From positions 1,488,001-1,552,000 of the forward strand of contig JABMLP010000001.1 of the NCBI GenBank assembly GCA_013176395.1: a DNA stretch of 64,000 nucleotides, in the 5' to 3' direction. The stretch is from Venturia oleaginea. Lineage: Eukaryota > Ascomycota > Dothideomycetes > Venturiales > Venturiaceae. Shown piece after piece: positions 22,621-33,956 of the stretch. Both the position numbers and the translations under genes were made by a program. Each line of letters starts with the position of its first letter. Positions within the stretch are counted from its first letter, which is position 1. A model generated the notes under the pieces. The model ran no database searches. It saw only the letters and a program-made list of their open reading frames with translations, and had not been told where the DNA came from.

Positions 22621-23553
22621 GATGGCGATACAGCTCTATAAACTGCGTATCTAGCTATCAATGAAGCGTGGGAAAGGCCAGTGGACAACTCAATTGGCAG
22701 ATGTCAAGAAGTATCGAAATTGAGATGCAGATCTTGGATTCCCCAACGGAGGCCATGCACAAGCTTTCTTATAAGCATCCCCATGATAAAATCATGCTCG
22801 GTACGTTGAGGTCCGCAGACAGTGGAGAGTGCAAACGAGGACCTCGAAAGGGTCCCGAGGCGTTTGGTACCGCAATTTGATTGGTGGAGAAATAGAAATA
22901 GGGTTTCACCGCACGCCGATATTCGCAGCTTTCGGGTATTTTCCCAACCTTCTTAGTGAAAGTGAAGGGATGGTGGTGAACTGGTTGGCATGGGTTGGTG
23001 GTGTTTTGGGATTCGATTGGGCGAATGCTTGGCTTAGTTGCCTGTTTGAGATAGTGCACGTCAAATTTACTGAATTGGGTGGTGCTAGTCTTGTAGCAGG
23101 CAGGGTAGGGCAGTAAGACAAAAATTAGTTTAGAATGACCTTGTCTACCACAACATGATGTATTGGAAACCCAATCGAGAGAGCCATGAATGATATTCTT
23201 GAGGACTATCTTTATTGAATGAAGGGGCATAATCTGTTGTGGATGCCGAGGTCCAATTTGACGCTCAAATATGAGGTGAGAAAGAAGAAAGGCAACGTCC
23301 ATTTGCAGTCCCGAAAGCGTAGAAGCCCTTGCTGCCGTGCGCTTAAGAGAGCCAGTCAACGCATGCCATAAGATCAGGGGAACATGGAAAGGGTACCAGC
23401 CCTTGCCATTACTCATGCATCAATGTCAGACCAAACTGTGTGCTGGCCTCAACCCCAAATATGCAGGAGGGCATTGAAAATCACTATCAGCGACCCATTG
23501 CCACGTCTGCCTTCAAAAGACAGCGGCCATTGATGAGTATCATAGTCGCATTC
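22621..23553. other. Intergenic stretch
   Basis: LGD1 promoter side followed by presumed 3' UTR of the gene at 23,554. Open frames here are short, overlap on both strands and carry no recognisable motif. Confidence 0.4.
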
Positions 23554-24408
23554 CTATCTCTTAATCTTGTTCCCGATTCTCCTTGCCAATTTCATTCTCC
23601 GGCCACAACTAACTTCCTTGCGGAAATTGGTCCAACTCTGTTCTCTCTCCTCCCAATCTCTCATTTGATGGAGCATGAAATCCCAGCCCTTATTCTCGTT
23701 CCGCAATGCCTCGAGTGGGTCGCGCATAACGGTTTCTCTATACAGTCGCGAAGACTTCGCTCGGGCGGCTGCGACTTCTCCGACCAGAGCTGGGTCTTCT
23801 AGAGGACTGAATGGAGCTTCGATAGGGGTTGAGGAAGCCGAGGATGAAGACGATGCTTGAGGAGATGCGCGCGCGGACGCTCGCTGTGGACGTGAGCGCG
23901 TGGACGACGCAGATGGGTATGTACGAGCAGAAGACTCTGATATCTCAGCTATCATAGCCGATGCTGCTGAGCCCGATGCCGTCATGATCGGAGTTGGTAT
24001 TAGAGCTGGAACGGCTGCAAGAGTGTTTAAGAGGTGAGATGCGTCTGAATCGCGTTGAGCTCGTCGTCTTGCCACGTTCTCATATTCTCTCATCCTGTGT
24101 CCGGTTGTCGACCAGTTACCAATGTTGTAATTATGGTGTTGAATATCTGCTACTGAGCCGTGCGCCCGAGACTGGAAACCAGGTGCGTAACGTTCTAGGG
24201 CTGGCAACCCATACTGCTGTGTGTTTCTAGGGGCGCAAGGGCTGTATGGCGGTGCTTCAGAACTGTATGATGGTGCGGCTGAGATAACAGAGGATGTCTC
24301 GGGATCGAGTCGGTGAGAGCGTGCCGGAGGAGAGTATGGTGGCAAATTTTCGCTATCTGGAGTTTCGAGAGCGAGTCGAGGATGGAGGAGGGATCGAACG
24401 GGCATCAT
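23554..24408 (-). CDS. Hypothetical low-complexity protein with PPY motifs
   Basis: Single-exon frame of 284 aa starting at tandem ATG codons (24408 and 24405). The N-terminal half is Ser/Pro/Arg-rich with two PPY-type sites (ENLPPYSPP and EAPPYSP), the kind bound by WW domains of Rsp5/Nedd4 ligases (inference). A central Ser/Ala-rich stretch follows. The C terminus is predicted helical and charged (MLHQMRDWEEREQSW) and ends very basic (KLARRIGNKIKR). No enzymatic domain recognised. The consistent composition and lack of in-frame stops argue for a real gene. Confidence 0.6.
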   Translation of the reverse strand: MMPVRSLLHPRLALETPDSENLPPYSPPARSHRLDPETSSVISAAPSYSSEAPPYSPCAPRNTQQYGLPALERYAPGFQSRAHGSVADIQHHNYNIGNWSTTGHRMREYENVARRRAQRDSDASHLLNTLAAVPALIPTPIMTASGSAASAMIAEISESSARTYPSASSTRSRPQRASARASPQASSSSSASSTPIEAPFSPLEDPALVGEVAAARAKSSRLYRETVMRDPLEALRNENKGWDFMLHQMRDWEEREQSWTNFRKEVSCGRRMKLARRIGNKIKR

Positions 24409-25501
24409 CGTATCCAGTATGGACGATGAATATCGTGAAGCATGTATCGATGAGGTGATTTATGAAGGGGAGTATGAATATATCGAAAGTTCGAGGAATA
24501 TATATGCCCAGCCATCAAGAGATGAGATGAAATGAGAATGTCCAGATGGCCCACGCGCCGTTTTGTATACACCTTGAAGCGGGCCAGAGGGCAAGAAGCT
24601 TTCAAGGAAGTATGAACATTTCAAAGACGCAGTCTCAGGCCAAGCGCGCACAAGACCACACAACCTTGATCCAAAAGGGCCAAGGTGTGTATAGATGTGA
24701 CCGTGACCACTCTGCGAAGGGGAAGGAGATGCTTTCTGCTGGAGAATGATGTACTAGAGGACGACGTGGACCTGGAGGCACGCTGTATGTATTACCGTGG
24801 GGATGAATTGTAGCTATATGTATATGCTGTTCCATGCATCTAGCTAGACGAGGTAGAAGGAGGCAGTGCCTGTGCCCAGCTGCACCTTGAAGATGCATGA
24901 TGAATGCGCTACCAAAATGCTTGTTATCATTCCACGAAAGGAGGGGTAAGGGTAAGGGGGAGGGGGAGGGGGAGGGGGAGGGGGAGGGTCCGGAGGGGTC
25001 AACGAGCGGAGATCGAGTTGTGGCTTGCCCTTCCTTCACGTGTGAGGCGTTTCCATTCGCTCCAACTCCTACCTCCTAGTCTTGGACAGGCACAAAAAAC
25101 ACAGCACACACAGCGAGAACTCAATTCTTGGAATTTACAGAAGTATCATCTAAAGATCATCAAAACACATCTGCCAGCGGCCGCTCCGGCCTCTAGAGGC
25201 CATCGCGCGTCCCTCAGCATCGAGGAGGTACCTCTAGAGTCGCCGTCGCGGCCACTGCAGAGCAAGCACACGAATACACCAGCAAGCTACACGAACGATG
25301 CGTCCACCAAAGACAACAGCAACCATCTAGTCACTATCTCCCGCTAGTCCATCATCCCAGATGACACTGCAACGCCCCGTGTCGACGAGTCACCGCTAGA
25401 ACGGCAATACCTTCAACACAACTCAAACACCAGACGCCCGGTGTGCAACAATCGGCACCACACACCACTGCAACGACTAGACAACCTCTCCCAACGTCTT
25501 G
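24409..25501. other. Intergenic stretch with G-rich microsatellite and a cluster of rare restriction sites
   Basis: No gene recognised. Contains a GGGGGA-type microsatellite (24,940-24,988) and, at 25,176-25,258, a GC-rich segment with NotI, XbaI, KpnI, XbaI and PstI recognition sequences, including the 14-bp palindrome GGCCTCTAGAGGCC. Confidence 0.4.
24940..24988 (+). repeat. G-rich microsatellite, five GGGGGA units
   Basis: GGTAAGGGTAAGGGGG followed by repeated AGGGGG. Four or more G-runs in close succession make a potential G-quadruplex on the plus strand. It lies in a gene-free stretch. Confidence 0.85.
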
Positions 25502-26205
25502 GCAAACCGTCCTGCTACAAGCTGTTGCCCAGAGCCTTGAGCCTCTCCCCAAACCGTTGTCTCCCAGTTATGGCATTGGCAAGAGTAGGTGCGCGACACA
25601 GTAAGTAGTAAGGACGCATAGAAGAAGCCTATTGGCGGCAAATCCCCTCCCTGTAAGCTAGCAGACGTAGCCTTGAGCCTCTCCCCAGACTGTTGCGTCC
25701 CAGTTATGGCAGTGGCAAGAGTAGGAGCGCGATATAGCAAGCAGGGAGAGCGACTAGCAGCAGATAGGCGCCGACTATAAGACGACAGGTCTACAACACA
25801 ATCGGTGCGACACGATACGGCAGCTGCTAGAGAACCTCATCTACTATCGTCTCCGCAAACCGTCCTGCTGCAAGCTGATGTCCAAAGCCTTGAGCCTCTC
25901 CCCAAACTGTTGCGTCCCAGTTATGGCATTGGCAAGAGTAGGTGCGCGACACAGTAAGCAGTAAGGACGCATAGAAGGAGCTTATTGGCGGCAAATCCCC
26001 TCCCTTTACAAGCCAGCAGACGTAGCCTTGAGCCTCTCCCCAGACTGTTGCGTCCCAGTTATGGCATTGGCAAGAGTAGGAGCGCGATATAGCAAGTAGG
26101 CAGAGCGACTAGCAGCAGCTAGGCTTCGACTATAAGACGGCAGGTCTATAGCACGATCGGTGCCGTACAATACGGCAGCCACCAGATAGCCTCGTCTACG
26201 GGCAT
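25502..26205 (+). repeat. 353-bp tandem duplication with nested half-repeats
   Basis: Two direct copies, 25502-25854 and 25855 to about 26205, start GCAAACCGTCCTGCT and are roughly 90 percent alike by eye. Each holds two direct half-repeats of about 65 bp beginning GCCTTGAGCCTCTCCCC and including CCCAGTTATGGCA. A worn partial copy of the unit end precedes the first (about 25,470). No open reading frame of note; origin unknown. Confidence 0.85.
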
Positions 26206-27071
26206 ACCCGGAGTATCACACTCAAGCAGCGAGATCACGACTACGATGGTTACTATTGTCTCCAGCATCACACAAGTAAGTACACTGCCGCATAGGAATC
26301 TGGTGCAAGGCAACAATCACAAGCGGAAACACATTTCGGGAACAGACAAGCCTTGAGGGATAAGGCAAAACAGATAGACGAAGCTGAGTACTGGAGGGAG
26401 ACTGTAGGTAAAAGGTTAGCGAAACACGAGGTATTGCCTCTTGGGATCTATATAGCACGGATATACTAGCAGAATAACCAGTATCGACAAGAGCCAGTGG
26501 GCATTTGGAAATACTGGTTTAGGAAAAAAGAGGGAGGACGGAAGGGACAGCTGGCCTTGTTTTAGTGAACGAGGCGAAGTGGGGCGTGGTAGATTTTATT
26601 ATTTATCACGTGTCGGCTGTCTGGTGAAGTCCTCCTGACCGTACATAGCTGCGTGATTAAGCGGCTGCAACCGATTAGGAAACAAACAAACAATCAATCA
26701 ATCTTGGGCAGGCACTGGCTTTCTCTGTCGTCAAATCCTCACGCAACATCGTTTCCATCTTCCCGCTGCTAGTCAAATGGTCTTCGTATCGCCTCCATGA
26801 CTGCAGCTCTACCGCACTCCACAGTGTAGTGCAATGGTAAAGCGAAGGATTGAACCGAACCAATAGCCGGCCTCTTCCATCCAGTTCCGCATCGTCCGTA
26901 GCACTATGATCCAATATGCCTCAGTCCTAACCTTCGTAAAGTTCGTATCACCGACCCAAAGTGGTCGTCATTGTTTGGCTCTGACTGGACGAAAGTCCTT
27001 GTTGCTTTCACTCTCGAGTTATCGATGCACTCTTTGACCTCAAGTCGCGACATCGAGACATAGGAATATAT
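26206..27071. other. Stretch without a supported gene
   Basis: Short frames on both strands (for example minus 26675-26914) show no motif. The right part may contain decayed upstream exons of the RBR-type gene that becomes recognisable from about 27,150. Confidence 0.35.
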
Positions 27072-27359
27072 ATGTTTGAAATGTTGCGCGAACCATGTCA
27101 TGTCCAAGCTCAACGAAAATATGCCCCGCAACGGCATCATCCTGCCGAGAACTGCACTACTCATCTCAGCGAAGATGAAGCTCGCAAGCTGCTCAGATTG
27201 TATAAGGATATTTGGAAGATGTGGGCGAATTGCAACCAAAATCTCATCAACATACCAAATTTGCTGTAGCTATGAAGAAAACCACTCTGGAGCTGCAGCG
27301 CCGGAATAACCAACTTTCGCGTCTGCAATCATTGGAAAGACTCAGAAAGCTGCACCAAG

Positions 27360-27821
27360 ATGGCCCTGATCGAAGGAATGGACGATAGCAGCTGCAATAA
27401 TTCTAAATGCCCTGACAATCATTTGAAGTGCTTAATATGCAGAACTATCCATGGCCCAGCAGACACCTGCGACGAATATCAGTTGACCCATGACATCCAC
27501 TCCTCAGCCAATGAAGAGACGATGCTCTTGAAAGTTCTGGCATCCAAGCCATGTCCCAAGTGCGGCATCTTCATCGCTCTATCTAGCTCATGCCATAACA
27601 TGATCTGTAAGTCGTCTCATTCTCGCTAGGGCTGTCTTCACTATTACTAACATTTACTAGGCATTAGCTGTAAGCACTCCTATTGTTTCATCTGCGATCG
27701 AGAAGCCAGCGAATATCGCGATCCTGAGGTTGGCCACGGTGAAGGATGTACTGTGAAGAGAAGCCTTACGCGAGGTAAAGGCAAGAAAGTGAAGAGAGAG
27801 GTAGAGGAGACCGAGGTATGA
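27360..27821 (+). CDS. RBR-type protein, IBR/RING2 part (gene remnant or 5'-incomplete model)
   Basis: RBR (RING-IBR-RING) proteins are E3 ubiquitin ligases. Exons 27360-27606 and 27661-27821 with a 54-nt intron (GTAAGT...TTACTAG). The first exon carries a Cys-rich IBR-like part (CLICRTIHGPADTCDEYQ). RING2 is complete across the splice: CPKC, 9 residues, C, HNMIC, ISC, KHSYCFIC, the exact spacing of RING2 domains. The C terminus is basic. The catalytic Cys position is occupied (SSSC). A RING1 is not visible upstream; the frame at 27,150-27,269 (EDEARKLLRLYKDIWKMW) may be a further exon. Likely truncated or 5' decayed. Confidence 0.6.
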
Positions 27822-27956
27822 GCAATGTCGAGGAGCCATGGACTTGGCGAAAGAGTGAATGGATCACCGTCAGATGTGACATGTCCGAGTAACCGACAAG
27901 CTAGCCATCGGGAACATTCTTGGGATTTGTTCAAGAGATTCCGTTGCCATAAAAAG

Positions 27957-28085
27957 AGGCGGACACTAAAACTACCCGATCTTGATAGCGTCTCGCTATA
28001 ATACTTAATGAAGCCGTCGCCCTCGGCATTCGTAAGGGCTGGGGGTAGAAATAAGAGGTTTGGGGATTAGATTTAGTGTCCGCCT
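27957..28085. mobile_element. 129-bp MITE with 14-bp inverted repeats
   Basis: Ends AGGCGGACACTAAA and TTTAGTGTCCGCCT are perfect inverted repeats, imperfect to about 22 bp. AAAAAG directly flanks both ends and may be the target duplication. No coding capacity. It sits between two RBR-type genes. Confidence 0.7.
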
Positions 28086-28166
28086 AAAAAGATTTCATCG
28101 ATCAAGGGCCTCAAGAGCGTCTATAAAAGGGTTGCAATTTCTTACATTTCCATCACAGCTACAATC

Positions 28167-28277
28167 ATGGCAGGCCTTGAACAAATAAATTTTAATTTCT
28201 TGATTTTCGCAACTTTTATTATGTTGATTCACCAGTGGCGGTCTCAGCCGGTTTTTGCACGATTATCAAGATCTTGA
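28167..28277 (+). CDS. Possible small hydrophobic peptide
   Basis: 36-codon frame with a hydrophobic stretch (FNFLIFATFIMLI). A second open frame (28,235-28,531) follows in another phase but no clean intron joins them. Very weak; listed because both frames are longer than expected in this AT-rich segment. Confidence 0.15.
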   Translation: MAGLEQINFNFLIFATFIMLIHQWRSQPVFARLSRS

Positions 28278-28679
28278 AACAGGTCTTGATTAAGACTGAT
28301 GGGCGTAGAGATATCACAATCTGGGGAGACTGTCAATCCTTGCCTCTCTCCCGCCTTAGTCCACTTGACATGAGATCTCAACATGGAATGCCTCTAATTG
28401 ACATCAAAGTCGGTACAAATTCTACGCACTTGATCACAAGGGTTGCCAGAGATGTACCAATCTCAAACTCGCGCAGATGGGAGATCTACCTCGATAGTTA
28501 CTGGGTTCCCGGCACGCATGGCTTCATCTAGGTAACTCTCAGCGTACGTACATCAAGACAAATACATTAGGTTCAGAGTCACACGGATGTGACATGTATC
28601 CAAGAATCATTGGTTTCAAGGTAAATACTCAACACTCAGAACTAACTTAAACAACAACATACTACCCGCCCCATTCAAT

Positions 28680-29902
28680 ATGGATCTCAAGCACTCTCAA
28701 TTGAAAGACCTGTGCGAGAAGCATGGCTTACCCAAGAGTGATACCAAGAAAGTTTTTGTCGACCGCCTAGTGAGAAAGGGCGTATCAACTCTCAAGGGCG
28801 GACTACCCAGCGAAAGTAACCAGGTCAATGACCAAGAGCCACCAGGAAAGAAAGCGAAATCGGGAAAGACATGCTCGATCTGCGACTTCCAGCACTCATA
28901 TACAAAATTTCGCCGAGATATTCACGCTGATATCAGTCTACGCACCCGGGAAGCGCACAGAAACGTCTGCTTGTATTGTTGGGAGAACGGTATTCGCTGC
29001 CAGATTAGCTTGAGTAAGGCTCATGACGATATTTTTTGCTTGATATGTCTTGCAAGTGATCCCAATACCGATGTTCGGTCCACGAAACTGGAAGTGCAAT
29101 CGCTCCTGAAGGACAACCAGGAGGTTCGTCGACTGTAAGTAGCTGTTAGTTGCTGGGCCGCATCTCTTTCCCATGGTTGCCGACTTGGCGCAAGTCACTT
29201 GGATATGCGACGCTCGGATTTGTATTGAGTCGACAGAATTCCTGGAAGTGGGCAGGAACTGAAGATCTCAGTGCAGCGTGTCCTGGCTATGAACCGCAAT
29301 TGCTAATTGATTCACAGCTACGCGTTGGTCAAATTGCAAGACAAAATCAATAGTCACGGCTCAGACTATCATTGGTGTCAGCACCCTGGATGTACGCTCG
29401 GAGCAGTCATCAAGCTTGACAGCACAAGCTTTGAATGCGCAAGAAAACATCCCAACGTCATCAAGTTCATGACAGAGAAAGAACGCAAAGACGAGGAGGC
29501 TCAAAAGATATTCTTGTCAAAACTGACTAAGCCATGTCCAGCCTGTAAATGGCAGATTCCCGGAGTCGATTGCCATAAGATTACATGTAAGCCACTCACT
29601 CGCTTTCCATCGACTAAGCTTGTGCGCTGACAATGATTTGAAGGCGATGCCCCAGTTCGGAAACTCGATGGACTTCCACAGAAGTGTGTGGTCACGTTTG
29701 GTGCTACTTCTGCGGTCGTCAACGAAATGGAACACAAAGGCTACAAGAGAGTTGGTCATGTTGCAGGGTGCATGCGCCCTCCGGTTTGAGATTGGCATTG
29801 GTAACAATGGATTCTGGCAACATTCGAGAAGAAACTGTCAGAGGGTTTTCAATCTCGATCCGAAGCCCAAATTGTTTTCGAAAAGGGGAGAGCAAAAATT
29901 GA
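28680..29902 (+). CDS. SAP-domain RBR-type protein (RING2 frame uncertain)
   Basis: ATG at 28680. Exons 28680-29134 and 29318-29586 are joined by a 183-nt intron (GTAAGT...GATTCACAG). Residues 2-36 form a SAP motif (HSQLKDLCEKHGLPKSDTKKVF), quoted short, which binds DNA or chromatin in other proteins. Then a RING1-like Cys cluster (CSIC...CLYC...FCLIC), a shortened IBR (CQHPGC...FEC) and RING2 (CPACKWQIPGVDCHKITC). The last RING2 Cys pairs (CGHVWCYFCGRQ, 29,687-29,725) are in a frame that no good acceptor reaches with the last Cys of ITC intact; CAG at 29681 would create a stop. A one-base lesion there is likely. Probable E3 ligase, perhaps defective. Confidence 0.6.
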
Positions 29903-30639
29903 GTAGGTTGTGGTGGAGATCCTGATCATGGGCTGAGCACCCCCACCTGAACCTGTCTGAATGACAGTATTTTGGGGAACATGCACAAAGAGTACCGACA
30001 CTAAAAGTTTTCTTCTCTCAGAATATCAAAACAATATAATCGTACCTGCTTCTTTCACACAGCTGCGATCTGGAGACTACGCCAATGAGTGTTTAGTCAC
30101 CCGCACGCTGGGTGACCAGTCCACGAGGTCTTCTTTGTAACCAAGAGTCAACGTTGCCTTTTTAGAAAGCCTGCTTTGTTGCAAGATGTTGCAGCAGCTG
30201 AACAGAATGTCTACGATATTGGTCTTGATCTATGTACTACTTCTCGCCATTGAGTGCTAATTAGAAAGACCGGAACTGTACACAGTCGAATTCTTGGGTA
30301 GGGGGTAGATGGAAGATGAGATGGTCAGAGTTGTTGTTGAGCATGGTCCGCTCTATGGCATGAGCTCTCAAAGCAATACCGGCAATCGGCTATCTGACGC
30401 CCAACCTCTTTTTACAGCCATACTCCTGGCTCGTTTTCTCAATGATCCGTTTAAAAGAAAGGAGCCGGGTCTTAGTTGACAATTTGCCTGATGAAATCTT
30501 TCCAGACTTTCAGTGAGGATAGACCGGAAGGTTTGATATGGATGGACCGGATCAACCATGGTACACTTAATCGGACGACCCAGGTATTCTGATCGAATTT
30601 CACCTACTCGCTGGATCTCTCATTTTCAAATTTGAGTCT
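29903..30639. other. Intergenic stretch
   Basis: No gene, inverted repeat or recognised repeat seen; upstream region of the F-box-like gene. Confidence 0.45.
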
Positions 30640-31227
30640 ATGAGACAAGTCTACAAAGAGATCATAGCAAACATGAAACGAACGACTGCCGACAAGAGTG
30701 CTCAGAATCTTGATTCCCAAGACTCGATATCAGCATGCTCCTTACTCGATCTTCCCTTGGAACTTTTCGAACCCATCATCGACGCTCTTTCCTCCTCAGA
30801 TGCGCATAGTCTGGCACTCTGCAATCACACACTTTACAGCAGTGACCTGGTCTGGGAACGGGCCATGAGGGAACCCTTTTATGTTACCCGACGCCCACTC
30901 TCGCCAATGCCGCCAGGCTGGTGGCCACAGCCTCGCCCGCCGCCGATCCCACGCAGAACTTGGTCATCGTTCGTGCGATTCTTGAAGCGCTACCCTAGAA
31001 AAGCTTCTTGGGTGCGGAAGCTCGCCATGCCTCGAGGTAGCACACTCGACTCTTTCGTGCCCTTCTCTAAACATCTACCCAACATTGAAGCCATCGATGT
31101 GCGAGCCATTCTTGTCAGAGAATATCAACACAGCCTCGAACGCAAAGCCAGCCGAAACAGGGAAGGTTGGCGAAGGTCTGCAAGGTTGAGAGAGAAGTCT
31201 AAAAAAATCATTCGTGGAGCTATCTAA
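30640..31227 (+). CDS. F-box-like protein, short
   Basis: 195-aa frame from ATG 30640. Residues about 33-68 resemble an F-box (LLDLPLELFEPIIDALSSSD), the Skp1-binding motif of SCF ligases. It is followed by a Pro-rich segment (PPGWWPQPRPPPIPRR) and a basic end (RREKSKKI-like). The usual long substrate-binding region is absent and the frame stops soon after a conserved-looking block, so this is probably a 3'-truncated member of the large fungal F-box family. A second F-box-like gene lies at 34.6-35.9 kb. Confidence 0.55.
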   Translation: MRQVYKEIIANMKRTTADKSAQNLDSQDSISACSLLDLPLELFEPIIDALSSSDAHSLALCNHTLYSSDLVWERAMREPFYVTRRPLSPMPPGWWPQPRPPPIPRRTWSSFVRFLKRYPRKASWVRKLAMPRGSTLDSFVPFSKHLPNIEAIDVRAILVREYQHSLERKASRNREGWRRSARLREKSKKIIRGAI

Positions 31228-31692
31228 GGGAATAGCCTTCAAAAGTTGTCACAAAGTGATTCACTCTCTCATATTATCGAGAGCAAGGGAGATATCGGGT
31301 GTTATTTGGACCAAAGAGGTCTGGGCTATGACACTTTGATTCTTTGCAATGCTTTGCCGTGCGTGAATGCTAGTTTGATGTGTGAAGGGTGTTTTTTAGA
31401 CTGAACAGGGTAATAGTTGAGCTAGAACCTAGAATCTGTCAATCCATAGTTGTGTTTACATCTATCTCTCTATCATCCAGCTACTGACACCCAAGAAGAA
31501 GCGACGTGAATTATGATGAATACCGTAGTTATGAAGATGTACCGCGCTCGAAAGAGCTGTGGAGATTTGAGCGAGCTTATCTAATAATTTGGACCCTTGT
31601 TTCAAACCGAATTTTTGACGCGTTCGCGGACCAAGACTGGGTAAACAAACACTGGCACATGCGCAGCAACTACCCGCGAGAATTCATACACC

Positions 31693-33355
31693 ATGGCTCC
31701 AATCAAGGGCCCAACACTGGCTTCCATGCTGGACTACTCAGAAGATGACCTCGACATTGAAATGCTCACTCCCGACTCGCAAATTGAGAATAAAGCCCCC
31801 ACAAAGCGCAAACCAGGTCCTAAGAAAGCTGCAACTACCACCAAGTCTAACGTCTCCACGCGAAGAACAAGCGCTGGAAGTGTACTGAGCAAACCAATGG
31901 CAATCACGAGAAAAAGGAAGGCCCTCGCCGCGCAACACGACCATGGGAATGATACAGAAGAGCTGGACGATTTTGACGAGCCGCCTCCTAAGCCGAAGAG
32001 AGGCGCAAAGGCAGCACCAGCGAAGCCACCAGCTAAGAGAGGGAGGAAGCCAAAGGTCGTAGAACCTGAGCCTGAGATAGAAGAAGCACCACCACCACCA
32101 CCAGTAAAGGCTGCGAAGAAAGCCCCAGCCGCAAAGGCTGCGCGTGGAAAACGCGTGAAAGAGCCGGAACCAGTGATACCAGAGACCCAGCCCGATCCTA
32201 TGGACATTGAAGAGACGGAGATTCCTGCAGAAATACCGGAAACCGACCAGATCGCGTCAGAACCACCAAAACCACTTGCGCAACGGGCAGCAATGGGCAG
32301 AGCGCGGTCCATATCACGGCAACCTGAGCCACTGGCCTCGCGATACCGACGCGGAGGCAGCGCGTCAGATACGGAGAGAGCAGGCGAACCCGCACTACGG
32401 CGTAAACTGGGCGAAATTACGAAGAAATTCGAGAACCTGGACCTGAAATACCGAGGTTTGAAAGAGCTGGGAACGACAGAAGCACAGAGCAGTTTTGATA
32501 AGCTACGCAAGAGTGCTGATCAACGGGCGAAAGGTACCTTGGTTTCAGGCTCTCACAGAACAAGTAGCTAATGCGTCTATAGACCAAGAAGAGATAATTG
32601 CTTCCTTGAAGCGAGAGGTCTCTAATCAGAAATCCATAGCATCAGAGTCTAAGCGCTTGCAAACTCAACTCCAATCGCTTCAATCTGAGAACACACGTCT
32701 CCAGACCGAGAACAAGACCCTCTCTGGCTCTCTTGCCACCACACAATCCGGTCTAAAAGCTTCGGAGAATGAAGCAAAAACTTTACAGGCAAAATTGACC
32801 ACCTTGCGTAATTCCAAGGCCGATGCGCCGGCAAAGACAGTCCTAGGCAGTGCCGTCAAGGCAAGAGGAGGAATAGCAGCAGGCAAAAACGCCGTCGCTG
32901 CAGAAACCGAAGAGAAGATGAAGACCATGATGCTGAAGGAGGACATGTATTCCGATCTCACAGGATTGATGATTCATACCGTTAAGAAAGACGAGAATGA
33001 GGACATTTACGACTGTATACAAACTGGTCGTAATGGAAGTAAGTTGATCTATTCCGCTCTCATCTACACCCCTTGCGAGAGAGCGAATCTTAATTGACTG
33101 ATTGCAGCACTACGATTTCACCTTTACGTATCTCATAATACCGCCAATCCTTCAATCACATCAACTCCAGGCAACGTAACAGCCTACGAGGACGAAGAAT
33201 TTGCATATCTCCCCGTTCTGGATCAGAAGAACGACAAACATCTCTTGGAAATTTTGCCCGATTACTTACAAGAAGAGATATCATTCCCACGAAATGCTGC
33301 ACCGAAATTCTATGAGAAAATTGCCAAGTTGATGAATACCGTGTTCGAAGACTGA
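31693..33355 (+). CDS. CSM1: Monopolin complex subunit Csm1/Pcs1
   Basis: Csm1/Pcs1 crosslinks kinetochore components and prevents merotelic attachment; it acts at kinetochores and rDNA. Exons 31693-32533, 32583-33038 and 33108-33355 (introns 49 and 69 nt, GT-AG, phases match) give 514 aa. Seen: a Lys/Pro/Ala-rich disordered N terminus with basic patches, a coiled coil at about residues 280-390 (heptads through SLKREVSNQKSIASESKRLQ, quoted short), then the globular C-terminal domain (LTGLMIHTVKK, CIQTGRNGTLRFHLYV, LLEILPDYLQEEISFPRNAAPKFY) that defines the family. A 258-codon open frame on the opposite strand is a composition artefact. Confidence 0.88.
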
Positions 33356-33840
33356 TGTGGCTCTATGTTTTATGAGGGACGAAGGAATGACGGTCTGTTG
33401 CGCGGCGTTGGCGGTATACCTCTTTATCTTTCGGGGGGCTAGAAGGTAGACTTGGTCCCTGTATACATTTTGAGTTGCTTAGTTGCTTGCTTGTAGTATT
33501 CCATAATACCTAATCTGATTCTTGCTTCCACTATCGATCTCCTCTCCAGGTCATTCAATCGGAGATCATATCGAAACAAAAATCTGTAGATTAATTTTAG
33601 ATTCTGCCAGGAAAGGATCGAGATCAATTTAAATGGTGGAAGAGTCATGGGAGAGCTGACTCTCGACATCCCAGAAAATTGATGGCAACGGAGGTGGTCA
33701 CTTCCGATCGTGTCTATATTGCTGTACCTATTACTAGAAAAAGGCTTGTCCCTACCATTTACAGACCCTCTTCTCCACCCATCGTCCACAGTGCTGTCTC
33801 CAGGAGGAATTCTGTCCGTGTTCAGAGGACTCATCCATCC

Positions 33841-33956
33841 ACTGTGGTCTGATGGATAAACGTCAGTGGATCCCCCTTATCCGATCCATACTTCACAGCA
33901 AGAACACCCCCACGAAGATCTAGCCGCTAAACGTTCGTTATCCATCAGACCACAGT
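33841..33956. mobile_element. 116-bp MITE-like inverted repeat
   Basis: ACTGTGGTCTGATGGATAA at 33841-33859 and its exact complement at 33938-33956: 19-bp perfect terminal inverted repeats around a 78-bp core. No target duplication was recognised. Confidence 0.6.

Noticed and set aside
25502..26205. CRISPR-like array
   Set aside because: Units are 353 bp and about 65 bp long, with no short regular repeat-spacer pattern, and the genome is fungal.
26904..27239. 111-codon minus-strand frame
   Set aside because: Overlaps a plus-strand frame with RBR-like helical character; no recognisable domain.
31734..32510. 258-codon open frame on the minus strand
   Set aside because: Exactly antisense to the Lys/Pro/Ala-rich N-terminal exon of CSM1; the Ser/Gly-rich translation is a composition shadow.
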